Source: Pyrinomonadaceae bacterium (lineage in GTDB: Bacteria; Acidobacteriota; Blastocatellia; Pyrinomonadales; Pyrinomonadaceae). Taken from it: DNA of 64,000 bases. The notes under the pieces were generated by a model, which worked only from the letters and a program-made list of their open reading frames with translations, ran no database searches and was not told the DNA's origin. Shown here one piece after another: positions 43,276 through 51,322 of this stretch. A program made the position numbers and the translations under genes. The first letter of the stretch is position 1. The number at the start of each line of letters is the position of its first letter. The stretch lies in assembly GCA_021228405.1 (NCBI GenBank), contig JAJQRF010000002.1, forward strand, positions 868,001-932,000, read 5' to 3'.

Positions 43276-44610
43276 TTAAATTCTTTGTAAAAGAATTTCT
43301 CTTAAATCTTCATAATTCGCTCTGATCTCAATGCTTTGTTTCGGTTTATCAAATAATTCCCTGACGGATTCGGGCGTTTCGCCGTAAGTTCCCAAAATCT
43401 GTTCGACCGAATCGAATTTGATCGGATGCGCCGTTTCGAGGAAAAATCCGCTCTTCTCGGGATGTTTTTCGAGATATTTTTCGAGCGCGTAAAAACCGAC
43501 CGCGCCGTGCGGGTCGAGAACGTAACCGTATTTCGCGTGAACTTCGCGCATCGTTTTTGCCGTTATCTCATCCGAAACGCTGACCGATTCCATCTTTTCC
43601 TTTAAATTCAAAAAGTCATTGTCGAAGATTTCCAAAATGCGCACGAAATTTGACGGATTGGCAACATCCATCGCGTTTGAAAGCGTGGCGACGGATTTTT
43701 TATCTTCCATTTTGCCCGTTTGCAGAAAATTCGGAATCACGTCATTGGCATTTGTCGCCGCAATAAATTTTTCGCACGGCAAACCCGTAATATGCGCCAA
43801 AATTCCCGCGCAAATATTGCCGAAATTTCCGCTTGGAACACAAATCACCGGATTTTGGATTTCTGAGTTTGAATCTGGAATCCGGAATTTAGAGTCTGAA
43901 ATGCTCCATTGCTGGAGCGCGTAAAAATAATAAAACTGCTGTGGAAGCCAGCGCGCGACATTGATCGAATTTGCCGAAGTAAGAAAAACCCTTTTCTTTA
44001 AATCTTCGTCCGCCAAAGCCGTTTTCGCCAACGCCTGACAATCATCGAAATTTCCCGCAACTTCAATCGCTGAAATGTTTTTGCCGAGCGTCGTGAGTTG
44101 TAATTCCTGAACTTTTGAAACTTTCCCCTGCGGGTAAAGAATCACGACCTCAACACCGTCAACGTCATAAAATCCGTTGGCAACCGCACCGCCCGTGTCG
44201 CCTGAAGTGGCGACGATGACGATCGTTTTTTCCTGCTTTTCGTTTGAAAATTCACGCAGGCAACGGCTCATAAACCTTGCGCCGACATCTTTGAAGGCGA
44301 GTGTCGCGCCGTGAAAAAGTTCGAGCGTTTGAATATTTCCGGTAATCTTTACGAGCGGGAAATCGAAATTTACGGTTTCATCACAGATGCGAAAAAGCGT
44401 TTCGTCCGTCATTACACCGCCGACGAAGGGTTTAATAACTTCAAAAGCGATCTGTGTTTTCGATTTGGCGGGAAAATCGCGCCAAAAATTCGTGGAAAGC
44501 TTCGGAATGCGTTCGGGAAAATACAGTCCTTTATCGTCGGGCTGTCCTTGCAAGGTGGCTTCACGAAATGAAACGTGTGCCGATTTTCTGTTCGTGCTAA
44601 AGTATCTCAT
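43276..44610 (-). CDS. thrC: Threonine synthase
   Basis: PLP enzyme converting phosphohomoserine to threonine. 444 residues. N-terminal YFSTNRKSAHVSFREA, GLYFPERIP, the PLP Lys107 in ATLAFKDVGARF, VATSGDTGGAVA, and the PLP-phosphate loop VPSGNFGNICAG. Residues ~237-254 (ISDSKFRIPDSNSEIQNP-like) form an extra loop just before VPSGNFGN and are encoded by degenerate heptamers. First gene of thrC-thrA; divergent from thrB with a 103-bp intergenic region. Confidence 0.95.
   Translation of the reverse strand: MRYFSTNRKSAHVSFREATLQGQPDDKGLYFPERIPKLSTNFWRDFPAKSKTQIAFEVIKPFVGGVMTDETLFRICDETVNFDFPLVKITGNIQTLELFHGATLAFKDVGARFMSRCLREFSNEKQEKTIVIVATSGDTGGAVANGFYDVDGVEVVILYPQGKVSKVQELQLTTLGKNISAIEVAGNFDDCQALAKTALADEDLKKRVFLTSANSINVARWLPQQFYYFYALQQWSISDSKFRIPDSNSEIQNPVICVPSGNFGNICAGILAHITGLPCEKFIAATNANDVIPNFLQTGKMEDKKSVATLSNAMDVANPSNFVRILEIFDNDFLNLKEKMESVSVSDEITAKTMREVHAKYGYVLDPHGAVGFYALEKYLEKHPEKSGFFLETAHPIKFDSVEQILGTYGETPESVRELFDKPKQSIEIRANYEDLREILLQRI
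43850..43898. repeat. In-frame degenerate heptamer run inside thrC
   Basis: Seven consecutive heptamers GGATTTT, GGATTTC, TGAGTTT, GAATCTG, GAATCCG, GAATTTA, GAGTCTG can be read. It encodes the extra loop before the PLP-phosphate-binding motif of threonine synthase. Confidence 0.75.
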
Positions 44611-44642
44611 TTGAAATTGTTTGAAGATTTTCGCATTTCGTT

Positions 44643-44671
44643 TTGAGCCGAAATCACAAACATTTTATCAT
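44643..44671 (+). promoter_or_regulatory. Possible thrB promoter
   Basis: TTGAGC (44643-44648) and TATCAT (44666-44671) are 17 bp apart, 43 bp upstream of the thrB start. Plausible sigma-70 site; no attenuator was recognised. Confidence 0.35.
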
Positions 44672-44713
44672 AATAGAATTTTAGCCTCTGCTAAAGTTGA
44701 ATAATCATAATTT

Positions 44714-45637
44714 ATGAAAGAAGTTAGCGTTCTCGCGCCCGCTTCCGTTGCCAATGTCGTTTGCGGTTTCGACTGCCTCGGTTTTGCGCTCGCTGCGCCT
44801 TTTGACGAAATGAACCTGCGTTTGATCAATGAAAAAACGGTCAGGATCATCAATCAGGACGATCATAATTTGCCGACCGAACCTGAAAAAAATGTCGCCG
44901 GTGTTGCACTTTCGGCGATTTTGGATGAGATCGGGGATGAAATCGGATTTGAAGTTAAAATTACCAAACATATAAAACCGGGAAGCGGGCTCGGTTCGTC
45001 TTCGGCAAGCGCGGTCGGCGCGGTCGTTGCCGCAAACAAACTTCTAAGCGAAAGATTTTCGCGGATGGAACTTGCCGAATTTGCGTTAAAGGGAGAATTT
45101 CTCGCCTCGCAAGGTCGTCACGCCGACAATGTTGCACCTTGTCTTTACGGCGGTTTTACACTTGTGCGTTCGGTTTTTCCGCTCGACATCGTGGAGATCG
45201 AATTTCCGAAACTCTTTGTCACCGTCATTCATCCGCAGATCGAGATCAAAACGAGCGAGGCTCGAAAAATTCTGCCGGCTCAGGTTCCGTTAAAAAGCGC
45301 GATCCACGCCTGGGCGAATGTCGGCGCACTGATCGCGGCTTTGTCGAAAGGCGACTACGGTTTGATTGCGCGAAGTTTGGAAGATTTGATCGTTGAACCA
45401 GTCAGAAAATCTTTGATTCCGCATTTTGATGAAGTAAAAAACGCGAGCCTGAAAGCAAACGCGCTCGGCGGCGGAATTTCAGGCTCGGGACCGAGTATTT
45501 TTATGCTTTCGGAAACTTTGGAAACGGCAGACGCGGTCAAACAGGCGATGTGCGAAGTTTACGAAAATACGAAGATCGAATTTAACACTTACGTTTCCGA
45601 AATTAATTCGGAAGGCGTAAAGATTTTGGATAAATGA
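44714..45637 (+). CDS. thrB: Homoserine kinase
   Basis: GHMP kinase that phosphorylates homoserine. 307 residues. N-terminal VLAPASVANVVCGFDCLGFAL; ATP-binding GHMP motif PGSGLGSSSASA at 89-100; GRHADNVAPCLYGGF; C-terminal GGGISGSGPSIF. Divergently placed from thrC-thrA, completing the branch from aspartate to threonine except for aspartate-semialdehyde dehydrogenase. Overlaps the next gene by 4 bp (ATGA at 45634). Confidence 0.95.
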   Translation: MKEVSVLAPASVANVVCGFDCLGFALAAPFDEMNLRLINEKTVRIINQDDHNLPTEPEKNVAGVALSAILDEIGDEIGFEVKITKHIKPGSGLGSSSASAVGAVVAANKLLSERFSRMELAEFALKGEFLASQGRHADNVAPCLYGGFTLVRSVFPLDIVEIEFPKLFVTVIHPQIEIKTSEARKILPAQVPLKSAIHAWANVGALIAALSKGDYGLIARSLEDLIVEPVRKSLIPHFDEVKNASLKANALGGGISGSGPSIFMLSETLETADAVKQAMCEVYENTKIEFNTYVSEINSEGVKILDK

Positions 45638-46266
45638 AATACGAAATAAAGTATCTCGAGAATGATTTCCCGATTGAAGAATCAGCCGATGAAAACTGGC
45701 AATTAGCTGAAAACCTGACGATTAACAAATATTGGTCGGGCACGGACGCGCCGCCGGGAAGACATTTTGAAACGAGAATTCTATGGTCTGAAACGGCGGT
45801 CTATGTTCGGTTTGAAGCGACTCAAAGAGAGCCTTTGATCGTAAGCGAAAAAGCAAATTTGAAAACGAAAACGCACGGGCTTTGGGAAAGGGACGTTTGC
45901 GAGATTTTTCTTGCGCCCAATAAGGATGAATTTCGCAGATATTTTGAATTTGAAATCGCTCCGAACGGCGAATGGATCGATCTGGAAATTTACCAAATGC
46001 CCGACAAACGTGAAACCGATTGGGATTATTCGTCAGGAATGCAGTCAAAATCTGTGATTAAAAAAGACAGGATTTTGATGGCGATAAAGATCGAATGGAA
46101 AGCTTTCGGCAAAATTCCGAAATCGGGCGAAGTTTGGCGCGGAAATCTTTTCCGCTGTGTCGGCGCGGGTAAAACACGCGGTTATCTCGCCTGGTCGCCC
46201 ACATTTACGGATGAGCCGGGCTTTCACGTTCCCGAAAGATTCGGTGAGTTTGAGTTTGTAAAATAA
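45634..46266 (+). CDS. CBM9-like carbohydrate-binding domain protein
   Basis: 210 residues, a single beta-sandwich domain with the pattern HFETRILWSETAVYVRFEA ... LWERDVCEIFLAPN ... YFEFEIAPNGEW ... AIKIEWKAFG ... WRGNLFRCVGAGKTRGYLAWSPT, typical of the family-9 carbohydrate-binding-module-like proteins. No signal peptide, so a cytoplasmic role or loss of the leader must be considered. Translationally coupled to thrB, an odd pairing with no evident metabolic link. Confidence 0.82.
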   Translation: MKYEIKYLENDFPIEESADENWQLAENLTINKYWSGTDAPPGRHFETRILWSETAVYVRFEATQREPLIVSEKANLKTKTHGLWERDVCEIFLAPNKDEFRRYFEFEIAPNGEWIDLEIYQMPDKRETDWDYSSGMQSKSVIKKDRILMAIKIEWKAFGKIPKSGEVWRGNLFRCVGAGKTRGYLAWSPTFTDEPGFHVPERFGEFEFVK

Positions 46267-46273
46267 AAGAATC

Positions 46274-46348
46274 GCCTGCGAAATAAACGAAAGGAACGAA
46301 AAATGATACTTCTTTGTATTTTTCGTTCTTTTCGTTTATTTCGTAAGC
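46274..46348. repeat. Palindrome D9
   Basis: Left arm GCCTGCGAAATAAACGAAAGGAACGAAAAAT (46274-46304) mirrors TTTTTCGTTCTTTTCGTTTATTTCGTAAGC ending at 46348. Lies between the two convergent genes. Confidence 0.85.
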
Positions 46349-46357
46349 AAAATATCC

Positions 46358-47059
46358 TTACCCGGCAATAAGTTTTTCGTAAATGATAAAACTGCCGAGC
46401 CCGAAGCTGAAAAGTCCGGCGCAGAGGCGAATTACTTTGTTTAATTGAATGAAATTCGTTGCCGTAAAATGAAACGGCAGACCGATGATAAAGCTCATCA
46501 GCATCATCCCGCCAATCGAGCCGATTCCGAAGATCAGAATATACATCAGTGCAATAAAAGGCGATGAAATCGTCGGTACGACAAGGAGCATCAAAGCCGC
46601 GCTTCCTGCCAAACCGTGAATCATTCCGATAAAAACCGAACGCGGGCTGAAACGGTGATGGGCTTTTTCTTTTTCGTTCTGATGTGTATGAAGATGTGTA
46701 TGTTCGTGTCCGCCGTGAGCGTGGCTGTGCGCGTGAATCTCTTTTGAAGTAAATAATTTATAAAGCGCGTTGATGCCGAGCAAAATCAACATTCCGCCGA
46801 CGATCGCTTCGAGTTTGGCTTCGACCGATTCGGAAATTTGAAGCTTCAGGAAGATTACTAAAGCACCGACGACGAAAAGTGAGATCGTATGCCCAATGCC
46901 CCACATACCGCCGATGATCGACGCGCTGAAAAGGCTTTTGCGTTCGGAAACGATTGTCGTAACAGCCGCTAAATGATCTGCTTCGACGGCGTGCTGAAGT
47001 CCGAGCAAAAAGCCGAAAAGTAGAATTGTAAATGTTGAAAGCTCAGGTGTTATTTCCAT
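46358..47059 (-). CDS. Nickel/cobalt-type permease (NicO/UreH-like)
   Basis: 233 residues from the ATG at 47057-47059. Six or so membrane helices. Helix II carries HAVEADHLAAV, the HX4DH metal-transport signature of NiCoT permeases, followed by GMWGIGHTISLF. A cytoplasmic loop is very rich in His (HAHSHAHGGHEHTH and more, about residues 112-135), suiting binding of divalent metal. UreH/NicO-type proteins export or import nickel or cobalt. No urease or hydrogenase genes are visible in the window. Confidence 0.88.
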   Translation of the reverse strand: MEITPELSTFTILLFGFLLGLQHAVEADHLAAVTTIVSERKSLFSASIIGGMWGIGHTISLFVVGALVIFLKLQISESVEAKLEAIVGGMLILLGINALYKLFTSKEIHAHSHAHGGHEHTHLHTHQNEKEKAHHRFSPRSVFIGMIHGLAGSAALMLLVVPTISSPFIALMYILIFGIGSIGGMMLMSFIIGLPFHFTATNFIQLNKVIRLCAGLFSFGLGSFIIYEKLIAG

Positions 47060-47125
47060 TTTTAGGGTCAGCTTGTCCGCCCTCACTGATGTGCGGGCTT
47101 CTGCCTGTTAATCCGAAATCCAAAA

Positions 47126-47899
47126 TCAAACCGTCATTCCGCCGTCGACGGCAATCGTTTGACCTGTAATGTAGCTTGACGCATCCGAAGCCAGAAAAAC
47201 GGTGATTCCTTTTAATTCGCCTTCGTCGCCGACGCGCGGAATGACGTTGTTTTCCTGAATCGAACGTTCGTAAATATCGATTACGGCATCAGCCAGACGC
47301 GAATGAAAAAAACCGGGCGCGATCGCGTTGACGCGAACTCCTTTGCGTCCCCAACTCGCGGCAAGCTCCCGCGTCAAGCCGATAAGTCCTGCTTTTGAGG
47401 CAGCATAACCGGCATAAAAAGGACCGTTCGCACTCGAAGTCAAACCCGCAATCGAAGCGATATTGATGATCGAACCGCTTTTTTGTTTGAGCATTTCACG
47501 TCCGACGGCTTGCGCCATCAGGAAACAGCCTGTTAAATTCACGTCTAAAACCTTCTGCCATTGCGCGAGCGGCATCTCTTCGGGCATTGCGCCCCACGAA
47601 ATCCCGGCGTTGTTTATCAAAATATCGACTTTTCCGAAGGTTTTAACGGTTTCGTCAACCACCGCTTGCACGTCATCGGCTTTTGAAACGTCGCAGACTT
47701 TTCCTGCGACATTATAGTTATTCGCCCGAAACGCTTCGACGGTTTCATTGAGCCATTCTTCGCGCCGCGCACAAAGCATCAGATTTGCGCCGGCTTCCGC
47801 CAGTGCTTCCGCCATTTCCACGCCGATTCCGCGCGAACCGCCCGTCACGATTGCCGTTTTTCCCGACAGATCGAATAATTCCCTGATGTGTTTTGCCAT
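47126..47899 (-). CDS. Short-chain dehydrogenase/reductase
   Basis: 257-residue classical SDR from the ATG at 47897-47899; 69 upstream codons in frame look non-coding. Cofactor motif TGGSRGIG near residue 18, NNAG near 94, catalytic Ser-Tyr-Lys with YAGYAASK (Tyr and Lys) and C-terminal GQTIAVDGGMTV. The residue pattern after the second strand (CARREE) suits NADP(H). Closest to gluconate 5-dehydrogenase-like enzymes; substrate unknown. Its stop codon abuts an AATCCGA/AATCCAA heptamer run at 47110-47128. Confidence 0.9.
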   Translation of the reverse strand: MAKHIRELFDLSGKTAIVTGGSRGIGVEMAEALAEAGANLMLCARREEWLNETVEAFRANNYNVAGKVCDVSKADDVQAVVDETVKTFGKVDILINNAGISWGAMPEEMPLAQWQKVLDVNLTGCFLMAQAVGREMLKQKSGSIINIASIAGLTSSANGPFYAGYAASKAGLIGLTRELAASWGRKGVRVNAIAPGFFHSRLADAVIDIYERSIQENNVIPRVGDEGELKGITVFLASDASSYITGQTIAVDGGMTV

Positions 47900-47990
47900 A
47901 ATCTTACGAACTTTTAGATTACCATAAATATAAAAAATAAGCGGCAAAACCGCCGTGCAAGTCTTTGCATCTAAAGCTAGAATAATATTT

Positions 47991-48773
47991 ATGAGCAAAA
48001 CACAAAAAGAACTCGCGTTCTTGCGCGAATTTGCGATAGAAAGCGATTGGACAGAACGTTTCACGGAATATTTCGACACGAAATTTGAATTTGAAAAGCC
48101 CGACACTTTGCTTTACGTCAACGCCGGCGCGGGCGGTCACGCGATTGCCTTAAGCGAAAAACTTCCCGAAAATGCGGTCATTTACGCGATCACGGATAAC
48201 GACGATCTGAAAAATATCGCACAGGCAAAAGCCGACGCGGTCAAAGCCGATGTGCAATTCGGGACTAATTATACGATCGATAAATCCGATGTCGTGATCG
48301 GCGACGGAAGTTTTGTCAGACCGCGTGAAATCAAGGATTTTGTTAAAAAACTGATAGAATCTTCCGACGACGAAGTTTCGTTCTTTCTGCCGACAAAGGG
48401 AAGTTTCGGCGAGATTTTTTCGTTTCTCTGGGAAACTTTGCTGGAAACCGATCTGGCGGAACACGGCACGCAAGTCGAACGATTAATTTCGGAAATTCCG
48501 ACGATCGAAGAAGTGATCGATTTGACGAGGGAACTGGGTTTGAGAAAAATCGAACATTCGATGCAGAATGAAGTTTTTGAATATAAAGACGGCGCGGAGT
48601 TTGTCAATTCTCCGCTCGTGGCGGATTTTCTTTTGCCGATCTGGTTGGATTTTTTAAGCGATGCGGAAAAAGAAAAAGTCAGCAAAAAACTTGCCGAACT
48701 CATCGATGCCGAAACCGGAACGATCTCGTATTATTTTTCCGTTAAAAATACTTTAGTTAGCGGAGTCGTTTAG
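47991..48773 (+). CDS. Rossmann-fold methyltransferase-like protein
   Basis: 260 residues from the ATG at 47991. Region about 37-70 reads LLYVNAGAGGHAIALSEKLPE, a class-I SAM-binding-like glycine motif, and SDVVIGDGSFVRPREI is the post-strand-4 region. C-terminal half is helical (AEKEKVSKKLAELIDAET). It may be a SAM-dependent methyltransferase or a degenerate member; the motif is less perfect than usual. Divergent from the SDR gene and convergent with tatA. Confidence 0.65.
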   Translation: MSKTQKELAFLREFAIESDWTERFTEYFDTKFEFEKPDTLLYVNAGAGGHAIALSEKLPENAVIYAITDNDDLKNIAQAKADAVKADVQFGTNYTIDKSDVVIGDGSFVRPREIKDFVKKLIESSDDEVSFFLPTKGSFGEIFSFLWETLLETDLAEHGTQVERLISEIPTIEEVIDLTRELGLRKIEHSMQNEVFEYKDGAEFVNSPLVADFLLPIWLDFLSDAEKEKVSKKLAELIDAETGTISYYFSVKNTLVSGVV

Positions 48774-48800
48774 AGAAGCAATTAATTTAGGTAAGCGCAA

Positions 48801-48842
48801 AGTGAAAAAGTTTCGGTAAAATTTTAGAAACTTTTTCACTTT
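48801..48842. terminator. Bidirectional terminator between methyltransferase-like gene and tatA
   Basis: Stem AGTGAAAAAGTTTC / GAAACTTTTTCACT (about 48801-48814 with 48829-48842), A/T runs at both sides. Confidence 0.75.
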
Positions 48843-48854
48843 TTCCTTTTCAAA

Positions 48855-49121
48855 CTAGGCTTGTTTCGCCTCGGCACGACGGCGCATTTCTTCCATCAAG
48901 GCTTCATCGCTCATCGCATTTATCTGCGGTGCCGCCGTATTTGAAGCAATCTGTTTTTCCTTTGCTTCACGTTCGGCTTCTTCTTCGGCTTCACGCATTC
49001 CGTCCTTAAACGCCTTTCGCGATTGTCCGATAGATTTAGCGAGCTGCGGCAGGCGCGATGCACCGAAAAGCAAAAACAAGACCGCCACGATCAAAATAAT
49101 TTCTGTTGTTCCAAAGTTCAT
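48855..49121 (-). CDS. tatA: Sec-independent translocase subunit TatA/E
   Basis: 88 residues. An N-terminal membrane helix (IILIVAVLFLLFG) is followed by the FG hinge and an amphipathic helix LPQLAKSIGQSRKAFKDGMR, then a charged tail. This is the TatA/E pattern for the pore-forming subunit of twin-arginine export. tatC and tatB are not next to it, so it may be an isolated copy. Confidence 0.93.
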   Translation of the reverse strand: MNFGTTEIILIVAVLFLLFGASRLPQLAKSIGQSRKAFKDGMREAEEEAEREAKEKQIASNTAAPQINAMSDEALMEEMRRRAEAKQA

Positions 49122-49229
49122 ATCATTAATCCTTTACTTTTGACGCGAATCTGCACTGAAAATTTGTGCGCTGTTTTTGTATCATAACGCGATTTGTCGA
49201 ATGTTTCCATTAAAAAAGCATCTTGCTTT

Positions 49230-50186
49230 TTAACTTTTTCCTTTTTCCTTGAATTTATCCATCGCCTCGACCAGCGCGGACGCGATTCCTTTCTCGCTCA
49301 CGGAATGTCCCGCGTCGGGAACGACGATAAATTCGGCTTCGGGAAAGGCGCGGTGAAGCTCCCACGCGCTCGTCATCGGGCACACGACATCGTAGCGACC
49401 CTGAACGATAACGGTCGGAATATGACGGATTTTATCGACGTTTTCGATCAGATAATTTTCGGTCGGGAAAAACGAATTGTTCATAAAATAATGACATTCG
49501 ATGCGTGCTAAAGATAAAGCTTCGTGTTCGCCTTCCCAATGATTCATCAGATCGGCATCGGGAAAAAGTTTCGAGGTCGAACCTTCCCAGACACTCCACG
49601 CCCGCGCCGCTGAAAGTCGGGTTTGCTCGTCGTCGCTCGTCAGCCGATTGTAATAAGCGGTCATAAAATCGCCGCGTTCTTCAAACGGGATTTCGTCGCG
49701 GTAACGTTCCCAGAAATCGGGGAAAATCTCGCTCGCACCGTATTGATAAAACCAGAGTAGTTCTTTGCGGCGCGTCAGAAAAATTCCGCGCAGGATCAAT
49801 CCCAAACAACGGTCGGGATGCGTTTCGGCATACGCCAAACTGAGCGTACTGCCCCACGAACCGCCGAAAACATACCATTTATCAACGCCGAATTTTTCGC
49901 GTAGAACTTCAATGTCGTGAATCAAATCCCACGTCGTATTTTCACGAAGTTCGGCGTGCGGCGTTGATTGCCCCGAGCCGCGCTGGTCAAACAAAATGAC
50001 GTGATACGCTTCGGGATCGAAATATTGACGATAAAGCGGGATCAAACCGCCGCCCGGACCGCCGTGCAGAAAAACGACGGGAATTCCGTCGGGATTTCCG
50101 GCGCGTTCGTAGTAAATTTCGTGAATATCGGAAACTTTCAGCATTCCCGAATCAAACGGTGCTATTTCTGGATAAAGTGTTTTCAT
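49230..50186 (-). CDS. pip: Proline iminopeptidase (peptidase S33)
   Basis: 318 residues, cytoplasmic alpha/beta hydrolase. HGGPGGG at 41-47 (oxyanion hole), VILFDQRGSGQS, nucleophile elbow GGSWGS with Ser110, Asp in QGRYDVVCP and His in DAGHSV. Removes N-terminal proline from peptides. The GGSWGS elbow and the DQRGxGxS block mark the bacterial pip group well. Monocistronic, between tatA and the SLH gene. Confidence 0.93.
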   Translation of the reverse strand: MKTLYPEIAPFDSGMLKVSDIHEIYYERAGNPDGIPVVFLHGGPGGGLIPLYRQYFDPEAYHVILFDQRGSGQSTPHAELRENTTWDLIHDIEVLREKFGVDKWYVFGGSWGSTLSLAYAETHPDRCLGLILRGIFLTRRKELLWFYQYGASEIFPDFWERYRDEIPFEERGDFMTAYYNRLTSDDEQTRLSAARAWSVWEGSTSKLFPDADLMNHWEGEHEALSLARIECHYFMNNSFFPTENYLIENVDKIRHIPTVIVQGRYDVVCPMTSAWELHRAFPEAEFIVVPDAGHSVSEKGIASALVEAMDKFKEKGKS

Positions 50187-50225
50187 ATTGCGAATGATAC
50201 TAAAAGCTATCTCAAAAATAAATTC

Positions 50226-50299
50226 AAGCGTTTTGAGTTCTGCCTTTAGGCGGCTTTTCGCTAAACGAAAGTCTGCTGAAGCAGGAGCTCAAAACTTTT
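50226..50299. repeat. BIME-like repeat, copy A
   Basis: Outer arms TTTTGAGTTCTGCC and GCAGGAGCTCAAAA enclose two small hairpins (TGCCTTTAGGCGG and TCTGCTGAAGCAGG). The same design recurs at 52855-52926 with about 75 percent visible identity. Confidence 0.8.
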
Positions 50300-51271
50300 T
50301 TACGGCAAAACCTTGTAGGTCAAAACGCCCAGACTTTCCTGTAAAAAAAGCGCAAATTCGCCGCGTGTGATGATGCGGTCGCCATTCTCTATTTTTTCAA
50401 AATTAACGGAAACGGCTTCCGCACCGAAAATTGCCGTCCAGATTTCGATCAATTCGTTATTCGTCAACGGCTGATTTCCCTGAAATCTGTTTTGCGCGTC
50501 GAGCAGGGAAATGTCGTATTTCGTCAGCAAAATCTTGACCGATTCGCTGTAGGGCTGTTTCGCGTCGAAATCGACGATTTTATCGAACGAATTTATCGCT
50601 TGCGGATTCATCGCGGAAAACAGACCGATCTCACGCGGAAGCTTTCCGGCGATTCGTGCACGTTCCGACAGCAGATCGAGTGTCAGGCGCAAAGAATGTG
50701 CAAAATCGCCGCGTGAAACGGGCGCGTCGGCGCGAAATTTTTTGTCGGCGAAACCGTAGGCGAGCTTGTAGTTTTCGGTCAGATCGAGCAGTGTTTCAAA
50801 ATATTCTGAATCTTTCGTGATGTCCGAAAATTCTTCGATCTTCGCGGGCGTGAAATATGTTTCGGAAAAAGGATAAGGCAAAAAGTTGTAAACGATCACG
50901 CCCGAAATTTTTGCTTCAACGCCGTCGCAAACGGTCGGGGAAAACTTTGCCTTTAACGCCGAGGCGACCGCCGCGCCGTGCAGAGCCGTGTTTCCCGTTA
51001 CTTTTTCGACCTCGGTAACTTTGCCTTTTTCGTCAATCTTGACAATGACCTCGACCGTTCCGCCGATGTATGATTTTTTCGCTTCTTCGGGATAATCGGG
51101 TTTCGGATTGTTGATAATTTTTCCCGGAACGAGCGTTTTGCAAATTTTCGTGATGCTTTCGGGCGAAGTTTTCGGGACGACCTGAACTTCGGCTTTCTTT
51201 TGCGCCTGCAAATTTGAAATTGTCAGCAAAACGAGCAAAACGACACTCGTTACGGCGGTAATTCTTGGCAT
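50300..51271 (-). CDS. Exported TonB-C-like + SLH domain protein
   Basis: 323 residues. Signal peptide 1-23 (ends NLQAQ). Residues ~45-135 resemble the TonB C-terminal domain (NPKPDYPEEAKKSYIGGTVEV and VTGNTALHGAAVASALKAKF). From ~145 two S-layer-homology-type segments follow (FSDITKDSEYFETLLDLTEN, YGFADKKFRADAPVSRGDFA and a second NRFQGNQPLTNNELIEIWTA). The stand-alone TonB-C domain probably serves as a periplasmic binding module rather than an energy transducer. The SLH part could bind cell wall polymer. Confidence 0.78.
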   Translation of the reverse strand: MPRITAVTSVVLLVLLTISNLQAQKKAEVQVVPKTSPESITKICKTLVPGKIINNPKPDYPEEAKKSYIGGTVEVIVKIDEKGKVTEVEKVTGNTALHGAAVASALKAKFSPTVCDGVEAKISGVIVYNFLPYPFSETYFTPAKIEEFSDITKDSEYFETLLDLTENYKLAYGFADKKFRADAPVSRGDFAHSLRLTLDLLSERARIAGKLPREIGLFSAMNPQAINSFDKIVDFDAKQPYSESVKILLTKYDISLLDAQNRFQGNQPLTNNELIEIWTAIFGAEAVSVNFEKIENGDRIITRGEFALFLQESLGVLTYKVLP

Positions 51272-51322
51272 TTGTTTTTACGAAAAAAGATTCTGAACGC
51301 GCAAAAATTATAGCAGAAACTT

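Noticed and set aside
47900-48106. N-terminal extension of the SDR
   Set aside because: It overlaps the divergent methyltransferase-like gene and does not resemble SDR sequence.
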